A stretch of 64,000 nt of DNA from NCBI RefSeq assembly GCF_019331715.1, contig NZ_JAHBBG010000003.1, positions 124,001 through 188,000 on the forward strand, given 5' to 3'. The DNA is from Bifidobacterium simiiventris (GTDB lineage Bacteria > Actinomycetota > Actinomycetes > Actinomycetales > Bifidobacteriaceae). The notes beneath the pieces were generated by a model. It did no database searches, was not told the DNA's origin, and saw nothing but the letters and a program-made list of their open reading frames with translations. Positions 8,842-16,981 of the stretch are shown in pieces. The translations under genes were made by a program, and so were the position numbers. Every line of letters begins with the position of its first letter. Positions within the stretch are counted from its first letter, which is position 1.

Positions 8842-11103
8842 TCATACCGTAAGCGCAGTGCGCGACGTGCGTTTGGCCCGCGACTCGCGCCAGAACGTCA
8901 GGCACACGAAGCCGAACACGAACGCGACCGGCAGCATATGCCGCTCGAAGTTGTTCGCCGGCGCGGTCGCCATCACGCCCATGAGCAGCAGCAGCGGGAA
9001 ATGCGTGAGCAGCGTTCGCCAACGGCGCGCGATCACCTCGGCCGCGCCGACCAGCAACGTCAGCGTCACGTAGAAATTGCCGTGCGTAAGCCAGCCGAGC
9101 AGCGGGATTTTGCCCCAATGCCGGGCGAACTTCGCCACGGATTCGCGCCAGTCATGGTTCACGAGTTTGAGCCACGTGCTGGTCTTCTGCACGTAGTCGC
9201 TGGTCACGTAATAGTCCATCGACACGTACGGCAGGTCGGTCGGATCGAAGTAGCCGAAACATTCCGCCAGCAGCGCGTCGAGCGCGATCACCGGGTTCGC
9301 CTTGACGATCTCGAGCCATGCCGCATTGAAGTTGCGCATGTCTGCGGGCGTGACGGTGCGCCACTTGTAGCTCACCTTCTTCGACTGGATGCCCGACGAT
9401 TTGACCGGGTCGGCGTCCTGCCGGAAATACGCCTCGGCCATCTGGTCGAGGTTGAAGATCGGTTCGAGCTTCCTGCGCGCGTCGGCCGGAATGCCGTTCG
9501 GATTGAGCTTGGCGACGCGGGCGATCATCTGCAGCTGCACGCCGCGGCTTTCGATCGGGTCTCCGTTGATGATCATGCCGCTCGAGACCATCAGCGAGAT
9601 GCCGCCGTGGATCACCAGCGTCGGCAGCAGCAGCGCGACGACATACGTGCGCCAACGTTTGCGGTCGGCGATCAACGCGAGCACGATCTGCGCGGCGATG
9701 ATATACCACGCGTACTTCGCGGAGATCAGCATCACGCAGGAGGCCGCGGCGAACGCGATTAGCGAACGTTTGCGCAACGGGACGATCCGGTCGAGCGGAC
9801 GCGTGCCGTCGCGGTTGCCGCGTCGCCACGTCATGTGCAGCTCATACCACACGCCGAACCACCAGACGAACGCGAACGCGAACAGCGGCGACTTCGTCAG
9901 CGAGATCGTCGAGAACAGTGCCAGCGGGCAGGTCAGGAAGAACAGCAGGATCACGAACCGCGCGAACCCGCCGGCCGCACGGTTCGGATACGGTTGCGGT
10001 CGCAGCCGGGTGATCGTCAGCGATCCCGTCACGCCGCGCTCGGGGCGGGCGAATTCGACCGGCCGCACGTACTGCGGTCGTTCGGGATGCATGTAGTCCG
10101 GATCGTCGATCGCGTACGCCGGCCGCAGCCACGGCAGGTTCAGGAACCGGTGCGCGCACGAGGCGACGCAGAAGACGGCGAACAGCCATTGCAGGAAGGA
10201 CAGCACGACGAAGCCGGCGTCGTTCGAACCGGTCAGGTAGCGCGAGACCGACGCGGCCGAGCCGTATACGACGGTGAGCACGATGTTGTGCTGGTCGGTC
10301 AGATACGTGGGCTCGCTCGGCCACATGTAGTGCGCGGTCGGGTAGATGTCCATCGGCACGAACGAGAAGAAGCCGATGTACGGCTGCTTCATGCCGGTCC
10401 ACTGGTTCCACGCCCAGCTGAACTCGCGGGCCTGCGAGCGCACGTCCGCGCCGAACGCGCTCATGAGCGTGAGCGGCACCCACAGCCAGCCGGCGGCGAG
10501 GATGAGCGTGATCTTCCAGCCGCGGTCGGTGGCGCGGGTGATCGCGCGGCCGATGGCGGCGAATGAGACGCGCAGTCCGGTGGCGACGTGGCCGGCTCGC
10601 ACCTTGCGGCCCCATGCGCGCCATTCCATCGGCAGGTGCCAGGAGTCGGGCAGGATGCGGCGGCCGGTGCCGCGGCGGGCGAGCGCCCAGATGATTGCGA
10701 ACGTTACTGCGAACGTGAGGATGCTGTACGTGGTGTTCGTGCCCGTCCAGTCGGCGATCGAACCGTCCTCCCAGTACAGCGGGCCGACGCCCACGCACAG
10801 GGCTATCCACAGGCGTGCGAGCACGGCCAGCGTCCAGCGGGCGGCCGCGCCGATGCGGGCGAGCGCGGCGGCGGGGCGTGGCGGTTGCGTGTGGGCGAGA
10901 GTGTCGCCGTGAATACGGTTGCCGGTGTCGCCGGTATGTTCGGTGTCGGTATTGGCATACCTGGCGACGGCATCCGTGTGCCCGGCGGCAACATCGGCAC
11001 GCCCGGTGGCGGCATTGTCGGCGGTTTCGCTGGCGCGCCCTGTGGTGTCGGCGTTGCCGACGCGCGGCGTACCTGGGGTGACTGCTGACTGGGGTGAGCT
11101 CAT
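8842..11103 (-). CDS. Large polytopic membrane protein, GT-C-like (resembles DUF6020 proteins)
   Basis: A 753-residue protein. Residues 1-85 are hydrophilic and rich in Ala, Thr, Asp and Gly. The rest holds roughly a dozen membrane segments in clusters (about 90-150, 190-210, 280-320, 370-520 and 660-740), separated by two soluble regions. The second soluble region (about 535-660) is rich in Tyr, Asp and Trp. The layout resembles GT-C glycosyltransferases of actinobacteria that act on lipid-linked sugars at the outer face, and specifically the DUF6020 group; that assignment is from memory of family appearance and was not tested. A -10-like TAGAAT lies 8 nt before the ATG. Confidence 0.7.
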   Translation of the reverse strand: MSSPQSAVTPGTPRVGNADTTGRASETADNAATGRADVAAGHTDAVARYANTDTEHTGDTGNRIHGDTLAHTQPPRPAAALARIGAAARWTLAVLARLWIALCVGVGPLYWEDGSIADWTGTNTTYSILTFAVTFAIIWALARRGTGRRILPDSWHLPMEWRAWGRKVRAGHVATGLRVSFAAIGRAITRATDRGWKITLILAAGWLWVPLTLMSAFGADVRSQAREFSWAWNQWTGMKQPYIGFFSFVPMDIYPTAHYMWPSEPTYLTDQHNIVLTVVYGSAASVSRYLTGSNDAGFVVLSFLQWLFAVFCVASCAHRFLNLPWLRPAYAIDDPDYMHPERPQYVRPVEFARPERGVTGSLTITRLRPQPYPNRAAGGFARFVILLFFLTCPLALFSTISLTKSPLFAFAFVWWFGVWYELHMTWRRGNRDGTRPLDRIVPLRKRSLIAFAAASCVMLISAKYAWYIIAAQIVLALIADRKRWRTYVVALLLPTLVIHGGISLMVSSGMIINGDPIESRGVQLQMIARVAKLNPNGIPADARRKLEPIFNLDQMAEAYFRQDADPVKSSGIQSKKVSYKWRTVTPADMRNFNAAWLEIVKANPVIALDALLAECFGYFDPTDLPYVSMDYYVTSDYVQKTSTWLKLVNHDWRESVAKFARHWGKIPLLGWLTHGNFYVTLTLLVGAAEVIARRWRTLLTHFPLLLLMGVMATAPANNFERHMLPVAFVFGFVCLTFWRESRAKRTSRTALTV

Positions 11104-11117
11104 AACATGCCATTCTA
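11104..11117 (-). promoter_or_regulatory. -10 box of a leaderless promoter for the membrane protein
   Basis: On the minus strand TAGAAT (11117-11112) is followed by 8 nt and the ATG at 11103. It lies just outside the palindrome array. Confidence 0.45.
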
Positions 11118-11147
11118 TGAGGCGAGGTGCCGTGGCGGTCTCTCCTC

Positions 11148-11671
11148 CAGGGCATACTGCCTCTCTTCCCGGGCATACTGCCGTTTCGGGCTTCGGGAAC
11201 GGACGTAAGCCCGGGAGGAAAGGTGCCCGTTCCCGGGCTTACTGCCGTTTGGGAGGCCAGTACCGGCCGTATGCCCGGGAGAGTGGCTGGGCTGAGTGGT
11301 TGTTTTCGTTTTTTCGGGGGTTTCCTTCCCGGGCTTACGCCCGGTTGGCGGGGTGAAACCGGCCGTAAGCCCGGGAGAGTGGCTGGTTTAGGTGGTTGTT
11401 TCCGTTTGGGGGCTTCCTTCCCGGGCTTGCGCCCGTTTGAGAGGGCGGAACCGGCCGTAAGCCCGGGAGAGTGGCTGGGCTGGGTGCCGCGTTCCTCGGT
11501 CTTTGGGCGCCGGCTTCCCGGGCATACTGCCGTTTTGGGCGTCAGGAACGGCCGTATGCCCGGGAGGGGATGGGCCGGTGGGTGTTGTTCCTGGGCTTAC
11601 TGCCGTTTGAGGGGCCGGTACCGGCCGTATGCCCGGGAAGGGGCTGCCGTATGTTCCGGTATGCCCGGAGG
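11148..11671. repeat. Array of six 50-bp palindromes plus two half copies
   Basis: Full copies are at 11167-11216, 11231-11280, 11327-11376, 11419-11468, 11516-11565 and 11589-11638, each exactly 50 bp. Each begins TCCCGGGC(A/T)T (TCCTGGGC in the last), continues (A/G)C(T/G)(G/C)CCG, and ends CGT(A/T)(A/T)GCCCGGGA, so each can fold into a hairpin with arms of about 16 bp. Partial copies lie near 11148-11162 and 11650-11669. Spacers of 14-50 bp often begin GAGTGGCTGG. The array fills most of the 659-bp gap between divergent genes. Spacing is irregular and no cas genes are near, so it is not a CRISPR. Confidence 0.9.
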
Positions 11672-11726
11672 TGTTGACGGATCGACGGTGTTCGTCCATA
11701 TCTCGAGCTGGCGCGATTTCCGCGTT

Positions 11727-11762
11727 TTGACGTGCGAACGGTTGCGGCGTAGGGTGATTCCC
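11727..11762 (+). promoter_or_regulatory. Strong leaderless promoter for the first biotin-ligase-like gene
   Basis: TTGACG (11727-11732), a 17-bp spacer and TAGGGT (11750-11755) are followed by 7 nt and the ATG at 11763. This fixes the start codon and excludes the long upstream open frame through the palindrome array. Confidence 0.75.
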
Positions 11763-12785
11763 ATGATTTCCATGACGAAAGCCGCAGCGCCGCGGCTCCC
11801 GCAGACCGAACAGGTGGCCGACGAGGTCGTTGCCGAAGCCCAGATGGAGTCGACGCATGCGTTGGCGCGCCGCATGGTCGAGCGGGGCAAGATCGCCCTC
11901 GAATCGCCGAACGGCATTCCGATCACCGTGATCGCCGCCGATCGGCTGTCCAGTGCGTTGGTGCGGTTCGGCAGACCGTGGGTGAATCAGCCCGGCCGCT
12001 CGTTCACGATGACGTTCGTGACGGTGATTCCCGAGTCGGTGGCCGATGACGAGGTGGTCAACGGCTGGCTGCAAATGATTGCAGGGCTTGCGGCGCTCGA
12101 CGCGCTCGAAGGCGCGATCGACGACGCCGGCGCGCGGCCGTTCAATCCCGACTGTGGATTCCAGATCAAATGGCCGAACGACATCTATTGCCACGGGCTG
12201 AAGATTGGCGCCACCGCGACCGAGGTGCTGCCTCTTCCGGCATCCGCGCCGGCCGTGGGGAGTGCTTCGGCCGACGGCACGTCCGATAGAAGTGCGTCTG
12301 ATGGGGGCGCGCCCGATGATGGTGCCGCATCGATCGGTGGAAGCGCTGCGCCCGGCAATGCCGCATCTGATGACGCCGCAGTCATCGCCGAACCGCGGAT
12401 GGCCGTCGTCTTCAGCGTCGGCCTCAATCTGGATATGCCGGCCGCCAGCCTGCCCACCGCGCAGGCAACATCGTTGCAGATGCACGTCGGCCCACTGCCT
12501 CCCGTGACGCAACTGCGCGACATGATCGCCGCGCGGCTGGTCGAATCGCTGCGTTCGCGATTGACGACGTTCGTGGCCATGCCGCTCATCCAGGCGAGCC
12601 GCCTGCGTTCGGAGATGCGCCATGTGTGCTGGATGATGGGTCGCACGGTGCATGCGCAGCTCATCGACGGCACGGCGGTGCGCGGCGAGGTGCTCGCGCT
12701 CAACGACGACGCGTCGCTGAGCATCCGTACCGCCGACGGTGACGTCCGCGCCCTGTTGTCCAGCGAAGTCAGCCTCCTCGACTGA
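11763..12785 (+). CDS. Biotin-ligase-like protein lacking the GRGR loop (BirA paralogue A)
   Basis: A 340-residue protein that aligns throughout with the functional-looking ligase encoded next door. Shared landmarks are VNGWLQMIAGL, KWPNDIYCHGLK and the late VGLNLDMP...LPTAQATSLQ block, and it has a C-terminal SH3-like domain. It lacks the GRGRxxxxW loop that binds biotinyl-AMP: that position reads RLSSALVRFGRPW. The KWPND strand is kept. A ~45-residue Gly/Ser/Ala/Asp insert splits the central domain. There is no DNA-binding domain. It may be a non-catalytic partner or a decaying duplicate; calling it active would be unsafe. Confidence 0.8.
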   Translation: MISMTKAAAPRLPQTEQVADEVVAEAQMESTHALARRMVERGKIALESPNGIPITVIAADRLSSALVRFGRPWVNQPGRSFTMTFVTVIPESVADDEVVNGWLQMIAGLAALDALEGAIDDAGARPFNPDCGFQIKWPNDIYCHGLKIGATATEVLPLPASAPAVGSASADGTSDRSASDGGAPDDGAASIGGSAAPGNAASDDAAVIAEPRMAVVFSVGLNLDMPAASLPTAQATSLQMHVGPLPPVTQLRDMIAARLVESLRSRLTTFVAMPLIQASRLRSEMRHVCWMMGRTVHAQLIDGTAVRGEVLALNDDASLSIRTADGDVRALLSSEVSLLD

Positions 12786-12909
12786 ACGGCTGCCCTGCGC
12801 AAAACCCGCGCGAATCGGTTCGAAACGTCCGGTCGCGCAGTACGGCAGGACGCCTGATACGCCCGCGCTGCCGCGATGTCTGCGTGCGTTGTCGAGGTCG
12901 CGGCGGACG

Positions 12910-12921
12910 TATGCTGGGGAC
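12910..12921 (+). promoter_or_regulatory. -10 box of a leaderless promoter for birA
   Basis: TATGCT (12910-12915) precedes the GTG at 12922 by 6 nt. A weak TTGTCG lies 15 bp upstream of it. This argues for the GTG start. Confidence 0.5.
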
Positions 12922-14001
12922 GTGACTGAGATTGGTGATGTGGTGAGATCGGCCGCGAACCGGGCGACCGTGCGGATGCCGCGTACTGTCGCGGCGGTTG
13001 CGCCCGGCGCGGTGCTGCTGTTCGACGAGATCGGATCGACGAATACGTTCGCACGCGAGGCGCTTGCCGACGGGCGTCTGACGGCTGGATGCGACAGGGC
13101 GGATGACGGCGCGACTGATGGCAGGCAAGCCGTCGGAGTGATCGCGGCGGTCGCGACGGATACGCAGACTGCCGGCCGCGGACGGCTCGATCATACGTGG
13201 GTCAGCAAGGCGGGGGAGTCGTTTACGGTATCGTTCGTGACGCGCGTGCCGCGAACGATCGCAACGAACGCGCAGATCAACGGCTGGCTGCAAATGATCG
13301 CAGGACTGAGCGCACGCGACGCGTTGCGTGAAGTCGTGCACGGCTGCGAGCCGATTGCCGTGACCGATGACGGACGCATGGTCGACGCCGATCGCGCGCC
13401 CGGATGTGGCGTGGGTTGCGATAACGCGTCTGAGACCGCCGGCCGTGCTGGCGAATGCGGCACGGAGGCCGCCGGATGGTCCGATGCCGGCGCGTCGCGG
13501 TCGGGCGGCCCGTTCGACTTCCAGCTCAAGTGGCCGAACGATATCTTCTGCGATGGCAGAAAACTGGGCGGCATCCTCGCGGAGATGGTGATATTGCCGG
13601 ACGATCCGCAGTCCGTGGGCGTCGTGTTCGGCGTCGGACTGAACCTTGCGGTGCCGGCTGATCGGCTGCCGACGGAGCAGGCCACGTCGCTGCAGCTGCA
13701 TTATCGGATCGACGATGATACGGACGGACTGCGCGACGCGATCGCCGCGCGGATCGTGGCATCGTTGCGGTCACGACTGCGCACGTTTGCGGATGATCCG
13801 GACGGCAGCGTGAGGGCGTTGCTCGAGGAGGCACGGGATTGCTGCTGGACGCTTGGCAAGCAGGTCGAGGCGCATTTCACTGACGGCTCGACCCTGTGTG
13901 GCGCTGCGCTTGCGCTCAATGCCGACGCCTCGCTCACGATTCGCGATGCGGACGGCAACGCCCACATCGTGCACACGGCCGATGTGGGCGTACTGGCGTG
14001 A
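12922..14001 (+). CDS. birA: Biotin--[acetyl-CoA-carboxylase] ligase (BirA, group I)
   Basis: Joins biotin to the lysine of the carboxyl carrier domain through biotinyl-AMP. The 359-residue protein has EIGSTNTFA, the adenylate loop TAGRGRLDHTW, KWPNDIFCDGRKLGGILAE and a C-terminal SH3-like domain, with no N-terminal HTH, so it is a mono-functional ligase. A ~40-residue insert between the core strands makes it longer than the usual ~270 residues. Its target is very probably the carboxylase alpha subunit at 15029-16981, with BioY supplying biotin. It follows its degenerate paralogue by 136 bp with its own promoter. Confidence 0.92.
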   Translation: MTEIGDVVRSAANRATVRMPRTVAAVAPGAVLLFDEIGSTNTFAREALADGRLTAGCDRADDGATDGRQAVGVIAAVATDTQTAGRGRLDHTWVSKAGESFTVSFVTRVPRTIATNAQINGWLQMIAGLSARDALREVVHGCEPIAVTDDGRMVDADRAPGCGVGCDNASETAGRAGECGTEAAGWSDAGASRSGGPFDFQLKWPNDIFCDGRKLGGILAEMVILPDDPQSVGVVFGVGLNLAVPADRLPTEQATSLQLHYRIDDDTDGLRDAIAARIVASLRSRLRTFADDPDGSVRALLEEARDCCWTLGKQVEAHFTDGSTLCGAALALNADASLTIRDADGNAHIVHTADVGVLA

Positions 14002-14010
14002 ATGATGTGC

Positions 14011-14023
14011 GGGGGGGGGGGGG
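14011..14023 (+). repeat. Run of 13 G
   Basis: A 13-base G homopolymer lies 9 bp after the birA stop in the convergent gap with bioY. It is probably prone to length change but touches no reading frame. Confidence 0.85.
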
Positions 14024-14063
14024 ATTCTCCGCTCACTTCGTTCGGTCGAAATGACAGTGACGT

Positions 14064-14112
14064 GGTGTTGCGTTTGGTCGGAATGACGGTGACTTCAGCC
14101 AAACGCAACACC
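14064..14112. terminator. Bidirectional hairpin between convergent birA and bioY
   Basis: Arms 14064-14077 (GGTGTTGCGTTTGG) and 14099-14112 are perfect complements over 14 bp with a 21-nt loop. Its position between convergent genes fits a shared terminator. Confidence 0.6.
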
Positions 14113-14125
14113 GGAAAGCTGTGAT

Positions 14126-14812
14126 TCAGCGCTTGAAACGGGCGACGCCGGCGATGACGAGGGATGCGACGGCGGCCTTGACGAGGTCGCCCGCCACGAA
14201 GCCCATCGACGCGAGCGCGACCGTGCCGAACGGCATGCCGGTGATCGCGGACTGTACCGTGAAGCCGAACAGATAATCCAGCACGATGCAGCCGATCACG
14301 GCGGCCGCGAAGTAGCGTGCCGCGGTCAGTGCGGTGCACAGGATGCGGCTGGAGGAGCCGGAGCCGGCGACTTCAACGCCGGACGCGTGCGCCGCACCGA
14401 GCAGATCGGCGCTCGACGCCGCATGCCGCACCGAACCCTTGAGCAGCGCGGTCACGATCGCGGCCGGCAGGAATCCGATCAGGAATCCGGCGCTCGGACC
14501 GACCAGCGCCGCGGTGGACGCGCCGCCCGCGAACACCGGCAGACCGGCCGCTCCCGCGACCAGATACAGCGCGATCGCCGCGCCGGCCTGCCGCCAGGTC
14601 ATCGTGAGCGCCGCGACCATCACCACGAAGGTCTGCAGCGTGATCGGCACCGGTGTGCCCGGGATCGGGATGCGTCCGGCCATCGTCGCCAGTGCGAGCA
14701 GCACGGCGAACACGACCGGCTTGGCGACGGTGCCGACGATCGCGCGACGGCCGGCGGTCGATGCGGCGACGGATGCCGCGGCGGATGATGTGGTTTCGGT
14801 GAGATCGGTCAT
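14126..14812 (-). CDS. bioY: BioY biotin transporter substrate-binding (S) component
   Basis: The membrane-embedded biotin receptor of an ECF-type importer, 228 residues with six hydrophobic segments. The family hallmarks are IPIPGTPVPITLQTFVVM and GAAGLPVFAGG...GPSAGFLIGF. The start at 14812 has AAGGGG 7-10 nt upstream; a 10-residue longer form is not supported. No ECF ATPase or T component is in the window, so it must use a shared module elsewhere or work alone. It lies among two biotin-ligase-like genes and a biotin-dependent carboxylase, which supports biotin as substrate. Confidence 0.93.
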   Translation of the reverse strand: MTDLTETTSSAAASVAASTAGRRAIVGTVAKPVVFAVLLALATMAGRIPIPGTPVPITLQTFVVMVAALTMTWRQAGAAIALYLVAGAAGLPVFAGGASTAALVGPSAGFLIGFLPAAIVTALLKGSVRHAASSADLLGAAHASGVEVAGSGSSSRILCTALTAARYFAAAVIGCIVLDYLFGFTVQSAITGMPFGTVALASMGFVAGDLVKAAVASLVIAGVARFKR

Positions 14813-14879
14813 GTGCATTCCCCTTCGTGAGCGTGACCGCATTCGCGGTCGAGATCCCCAAAAAAAACAGGTGAAATGC

Positions 14880-14902
14880 TGACGAAAAACGTGTTCTCGT
14901 CA
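14880..14902. promoter_or_regulatory. Inverted repeat in the bioY / carboxylase divergent region
   Basis: TGACGA-N11-TCGTCA lies in the 216-bp region between divergent bioY and the carboxylase operon. It is a possible operator for a biotin or lipid regulator. No regulator gene adjoins it, and the motif matches no operator I can name. Confidence 0.35.
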
Positions 14903-15014
14903 ACATTGATTCGGTATCGTACGCCGTGATCTGATGGTTACGTTTGTGTAGGCATACAAAACAGCCGTCGTTTTTTTGTCAGGTCAACGGTGTCGTCAAT
15001 ACAGGTTCCAGGTC

Positions 15015-15028
15015 TATCTTTTGACGCT
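15015..15028 (+). promoter_or_regulatory. -10 box of a leaderless promoter for the carboxylase operon
   Basis: TATCTT (15015-15020) is followed by 8 nt and the ATG at 15029. This favours that start over an in-frame ATG at 14990. Confidence 0.5.
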
Positions 15029-16981
15029 ATGACTGGAACTGTCAAGAAATTACTGATCGCGAACCGAGGTGAGATCGCCCTGCGCGTCGTGCGCACCGCA
15101 CGCGAAATGGGCATCGCCACGGTCGCCGTGTACGCGGAGCAGGACCGCGAGGCCCCGTACGTCGACATGGCCGACGAGGCGTACCTGCTGCCTGGCGACA
15201 CGTACAAGGACACGTATCTCAACGAGGACCTGCTCATCGACGTGCTCCACCGCTCCGGCGCGAACGCGGTGCATCCTGGCTATGGATTCCTCTCCGAAGT
15301 CGCCTCGTTCGCCGCCAAGGTCATCCAGGCCGGCGCGATCTGGGTCGGCCCGGCCCCGGAGGCGCTCACCGACCTCGGCGACAAGATCACCGCCCGCCGC
15401 GTCGCCACGCGCGCCAAGGTCCCGCCCGTCCCCGGACTCAACGAATCGGTGTCCGACATCCGCGCGCTCTACGACTTCGCGCACACGCACGGCTACCCGA
15501 TCATGATGAAGCGCACGGACGGCGGCGGCGGACGCGGCATCACCATCGTGCGCAGCGACGACGAACTGCGCGGCTTCTACATGAACCACGACGCGATGCA
15601 GGGCGGCGATCTCGACGAATACTTCGTCGAACGGTTCATCGACAAGGGACGCCACGTCGAAACGCAGTGCGGCCGCGACTGCCACGGCGACTTCGCCGTC
15701 TACTCGACGCGCGACTGCAGCGTGCAGCGCCGCAACCAGAAGCTCATCGAGGAGGCCCCGGCCCCGTTCCTGCCCCGGGGCGTGCACGAACAGCTCGAAA
15801 CCTACTCGCGCCGCCTGTTCGAGGCGGTCGGCTACGTCGGGCTCGGCACCTGCGAGTTCATGCTCACCGACACCGGCAAGGTGTACTTCCTCGAGGTCAA
15901 TCCGCGCTTGCAGGTCGAACATACTGTAAGCGAGCAGGTGTGCGGGCTGGATCTGGTGCGCGAGCAGATCACGATCGCGGACGGCGGTTCGCTCACCGAA
16001 CCTCCCGCACCGCGCGGGCACAGCTTCGAACTGCGCATCACCTGCGAGGACCCGGCGAAGAACCTCACGCCGAGCTCGGGCACGCTCACCGAGCTGCACT
16101 GGCCGTCCGGCCCCGGCATCCGCATCGATTCGGGCGTGGTGGAAGGCGACACGATCTCGCCGAAATTCGATTCGATGATGGGCAAGCTGGTCGTCACCGC
16201 GCAGGATCGCGCGTCGGCCGTCGCTCGAGTTCGTCGCTCGTTGGGGGAGTTGCGAATCGAGGGCGTGCCGACGCCGGTCAGCCTGTTCGAGCAGGTGTTC
16301 CGCGACGACGAGTTCACGGCCGAACACGGGCACGCGTTCGACGTGAGCACGAAGTGGCTGGAACGCAAGTATCTCAACCGCGAGGCGAGTGCGGCGAAGG
16401 CCGGTCAGCCGGCCTCGCTGAGCGCGGCGACCGCAGGTTCGGCTGACGCGGCTGGTGCAGCTGGTGCGGCCGCGCAGAACGAAGCGAAGCCGACGCCGAC
16501 CGAAACGTTCGTGATCGAGATGAACGACAAGCGCGTGAAACTGACCGTGCCGCTCGACATCGTCGAGAACATCACCGGTTCGGCGCGCGCCCGCGGCGCC
16601 CAGCGGCCGACGCAGCCGTTGCGCGGTGCCGGACTGCACCGGACGGAATCCGCGCAGCAGAAGACCGCCGACCGGCCGGGCGTGATCTCCGCGCCGATGC
16701 AGGCGGTCGTCACGCGCATCAACGTGGCCGAAGGCCAGCATGTCGCCAAGGGTGATCTGTTGGTCGTGCTCGAGTCGATGAAGATGGAGAACTACGTGTA
16801 TGCGCCGGCGGCCGGCACTGTCACGAAGATCTTCGTCGGTCCGGCGACCGGCGTGGAGGCGGGGGAGACGCTCGTCACGCTGGACGTGGACGGTGCGGCG
16901 GGCAAGCCGAAGACGGACGGCAAGTCCGACGATGGTGCCGAAGTGAAGTCCGATACGCAACGGAAGGGGGACGCGCAATGA
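15029..16981 (+). CDS. accC: Acyl-CoA carboxylase alpha subunit (biotin carboxylase + biotin carrier)
   Basis: Carboxylates its own biotin with ATP and bicarbonate and carries the CO2 to the beta subunit, giving malonyl-CoA (or a homologue) for the FAS. The 650-residue protein has the biotin-carboxylase core: LLIANRGEIALRVVR at the N-terminus, HPGYGFLSE, the Gly-rich ATP loop DGGGGRGI, and FLEVNPRLQVEHTVSE. An Ala-rich linker (about 450-490) leads to a biotinyl domain with ESMKMEN, biotinylated Lys about residue 585. Its 4-bp overlap with the beta subunit and closeness to FAS indicate the fatty-acid enzyme; propionyl-CoA use cannot be excluded. Confidence 0.93.
   Translation: MTGTVKKLLIANRGEIALRVVRTAREMGIATVAVYAEQDREAPYVDMADEAYLLPGDTYKDTYLNEDLLIDVLHRSGANAVHPGYGFLSEVASFAAKVIQAGAIWVGPAPEALTDLGDKITARRVATRAKVPPVPGLNESVSDIRALYDFAHTHGYPIMMKRTDGGGGRGITIVRSDDELRGFYMNHDAMQGGDLDEYFVERFIDKGRHVETQCGRDCHGDFAVYSTRDCSVQRRNQKLIEEAPAPFLPRGVHEQLETYSRRLFEAVGYVGLGTCEFMLTDTGKVYFLEVNPRLQVEHTVSEQVCGLDLVREQITIADGGSLTEPPAPRGHSFELRITCEDPAKNLTPSSGTLTELHWPSGPGIRIDSGVVEGDTISPKFDSMMGKLVVTAQDRASAVARVRRSLGELRIEGVPTPVSLFEQVFRDDEFTAEHGHAFDVSTKWLERKYLNREASAAKAGQPASLSAATAGSADAAGAAGAAAQNEAKPTPTETFVIEMNDKRVKLTVPLDIVENITGSARARGAQRPTQPLRGAGLHRTESAQQKTADRPGVISAPMQAVVTRINVAEGQHVAKGDLLVVLESMKMENYVYAPAAGTVTKIFVGPATGVEAGETLVTLDVDGAAGKPKTDGKSDDGAEVKSDTQRKGDAQ

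Noticed and set aside
11148-11671. CRISPR array
   Set aside because: Repeats are 50-bp palindromes with spacers of 14-50 bp that are themselves similar, and no cas genes are nearby.
11127-11762. A 212-residue N-terminal extension of the first biotin-ligase-like protein, open in frame through the palindrome array
   Set aside because: The sequence is repeat-encoded, and a consensus promoter with its -10 box 7 nt before the ATG at 11763 defines the start.
14011-14023. Phase-variable G tract controlling birA or bioY
   Set aside because: It lies after the birA stop and downstream of bioY, so length changes would not alter either frame or promoter.
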